The notes beneath the pieces are model-generated. The model had not been told where the DNA came from, searched no databases, and saw only the letters and a program-made list of their open reading frames with translations. This document shows positions 63,768 to 64,000 of a DNA stretch of 64,000 nucleotides, one piece after another. Every line of letters starts with the position of its first letter. Positions within the stretch are counted from its first letter, which is position 1. Source of the stretch: Arthrobacter sp. StoSoilB22. GTDB lineage: Bacteria > Actinomycetota > Actinomycetes > Actinomycetales > Micrococcaceae. The DNA is taken from contig NZ_AP024652.1 of the NCBI RefSeq assembly GCF_019977315.1, positions 3,410,001 through 3,474,000 on the forward strand. Direction: 5' to 3'. The translations under genes were made by a program, and so were the position numbers.

Positions 63768-64000
63768 ATGAAGTACCGTCGATCCGGACATGCCAAGTAC
63801 GCCACTCTCGCAACGCTGACCCTGGCACTCACGCTCGCCGCCTGCGCACCGGCTACCCCGGTCGCCAGTAATTCATTCACCACTGCGGCAGCAGAAACCA
63901 GCAGCCTGGTGGATCTCCCCGCAGTCCCTTTGGAAGAAGTAGTTGCTGCTCCGGTTTCCGAACACAACCCCTCCGCACAAGTCAGCCAGCCGGAAGTCGC
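63768..64000 (+). CDS. Lipoprotein, 3' end beyond the right edge
   Basis: ATG 63768 follows GGGGAAGGA. The first 25 residues form a lipoprotein signal (MKYRRSGHAKYATLATLTLALTLAAC in two parts: basic start, then TLALTLAAC as lipobox). The visible mature part is Ala/Ser/Thr/Val-rich with no recognisable domain. It reads open to the window edge. Confidence 0.75.
   Translation, partial: MKYRRSGHAKYATLATLTLALTLAACAPATPVASNSFTTAAAETSSLVDLPAVPLEEVVAAPVSEHNPSAQVSQPEV

Overview
The window reads as chromosomal DNA of a high-G+C Gram-positive bacterium of the Micrococcaceae, most likely Arthrobacter or Paenarthrobacter. Supporting signs are frequent GTG/TTG starts, ATGA/GTGA stop-start overlaps, an S-layer-like repeat typical of that genus, LAxTG-type sorting motifs, mycothiol-type DinB enzymes and a CstR/CsoR regulator. 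This is inference from gene content; no rRNA or tRNA gene is present to fix the taxon.

Layout. (1) 1-6.6 kb: two divergent secreted proteins. One is a giant repeat protein on the minus strand that runs off the left edge, built from three families of tandem Ig-like or adhesin-like repeats that are almost identical at DNA level. The other is a plus-strand protein with three S-layer-like repeats and a C-terminal RCC1-type propeller. (2) 6.6-10.3 kb: small stress and detoxification genes (DUF4177, two VOC proteins, MarR, HxlR, a lipoprotein, a DinB/mycothiol-dependent enzyme). MarR and HxlR have clear palindromic operators lying against start codons that lack a Shine-Dalgarno sequence. (3) 10.4-14.2 kb: a solitary 1251-residue protein that I do not recognise, the best candidate for something undescribed. 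(4) 14.2-19.4 kb: a 32-bp tandem array, a branched-chain 2-oxoacid dehydrogenase operon (E1alpha, E1beta, E2), a divergent Lrp/AsnC regulator and a YdcF protein.

(5) 19.8-45.3 kb: an exopolysaccharide island. It encodes a Wzz/BY-kinase, at least four glycosyltransferases, a pyruvyl transferase, a Wzx-like flippase, Gmd and Fcl (GDP-L-fucose), an initiating sugar phosphotransferase, a UDP-sugar dehydrogenase, a DUF4012 protein, a sortase-type surface protein, VanZ, GalU, an acyltransferase and an O-antigen ligase/polymerase-like protein. The predicted product is a fucose- and uronate-containing, pyruvylated and acylated polymer. The right part (37.5-45.3 kb) is full of gene remnants: a decayed copy of a 55-aa ORF, three eroded copies of a hydrolase C-terminus and two intact paralogous alpha/beta hydrolases.

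(6) 45.4-50.6 kb: a TerC membrane protein behind a very good yybP-ykoY (manganese) riboswitch, followed by a 32-aa ORF and a winged-helix regulator in a translationally coupled chain. Next comes a sulfide/persulfide detoxification set (CstR-like repressor, rhodanese, TauE exporter, CstB-like persulfide dioxygenase-rhodanese). (7) 50.8-60.5 kb: potassium uptake, with TrkH divergent from an operon of a 37-aa ORF and kdpFABCDE. (8) 60.5-64 kb: SRPBCC protein, GH26-like lipoprotein, and small lipoproteins and membrane proteins, the last cut by the right edge.

I see no insertion sequence, prophage, CRISPR array or RNA gene other than the riboswitch. Domain calls come from reading motifs by eye; no database was searched.
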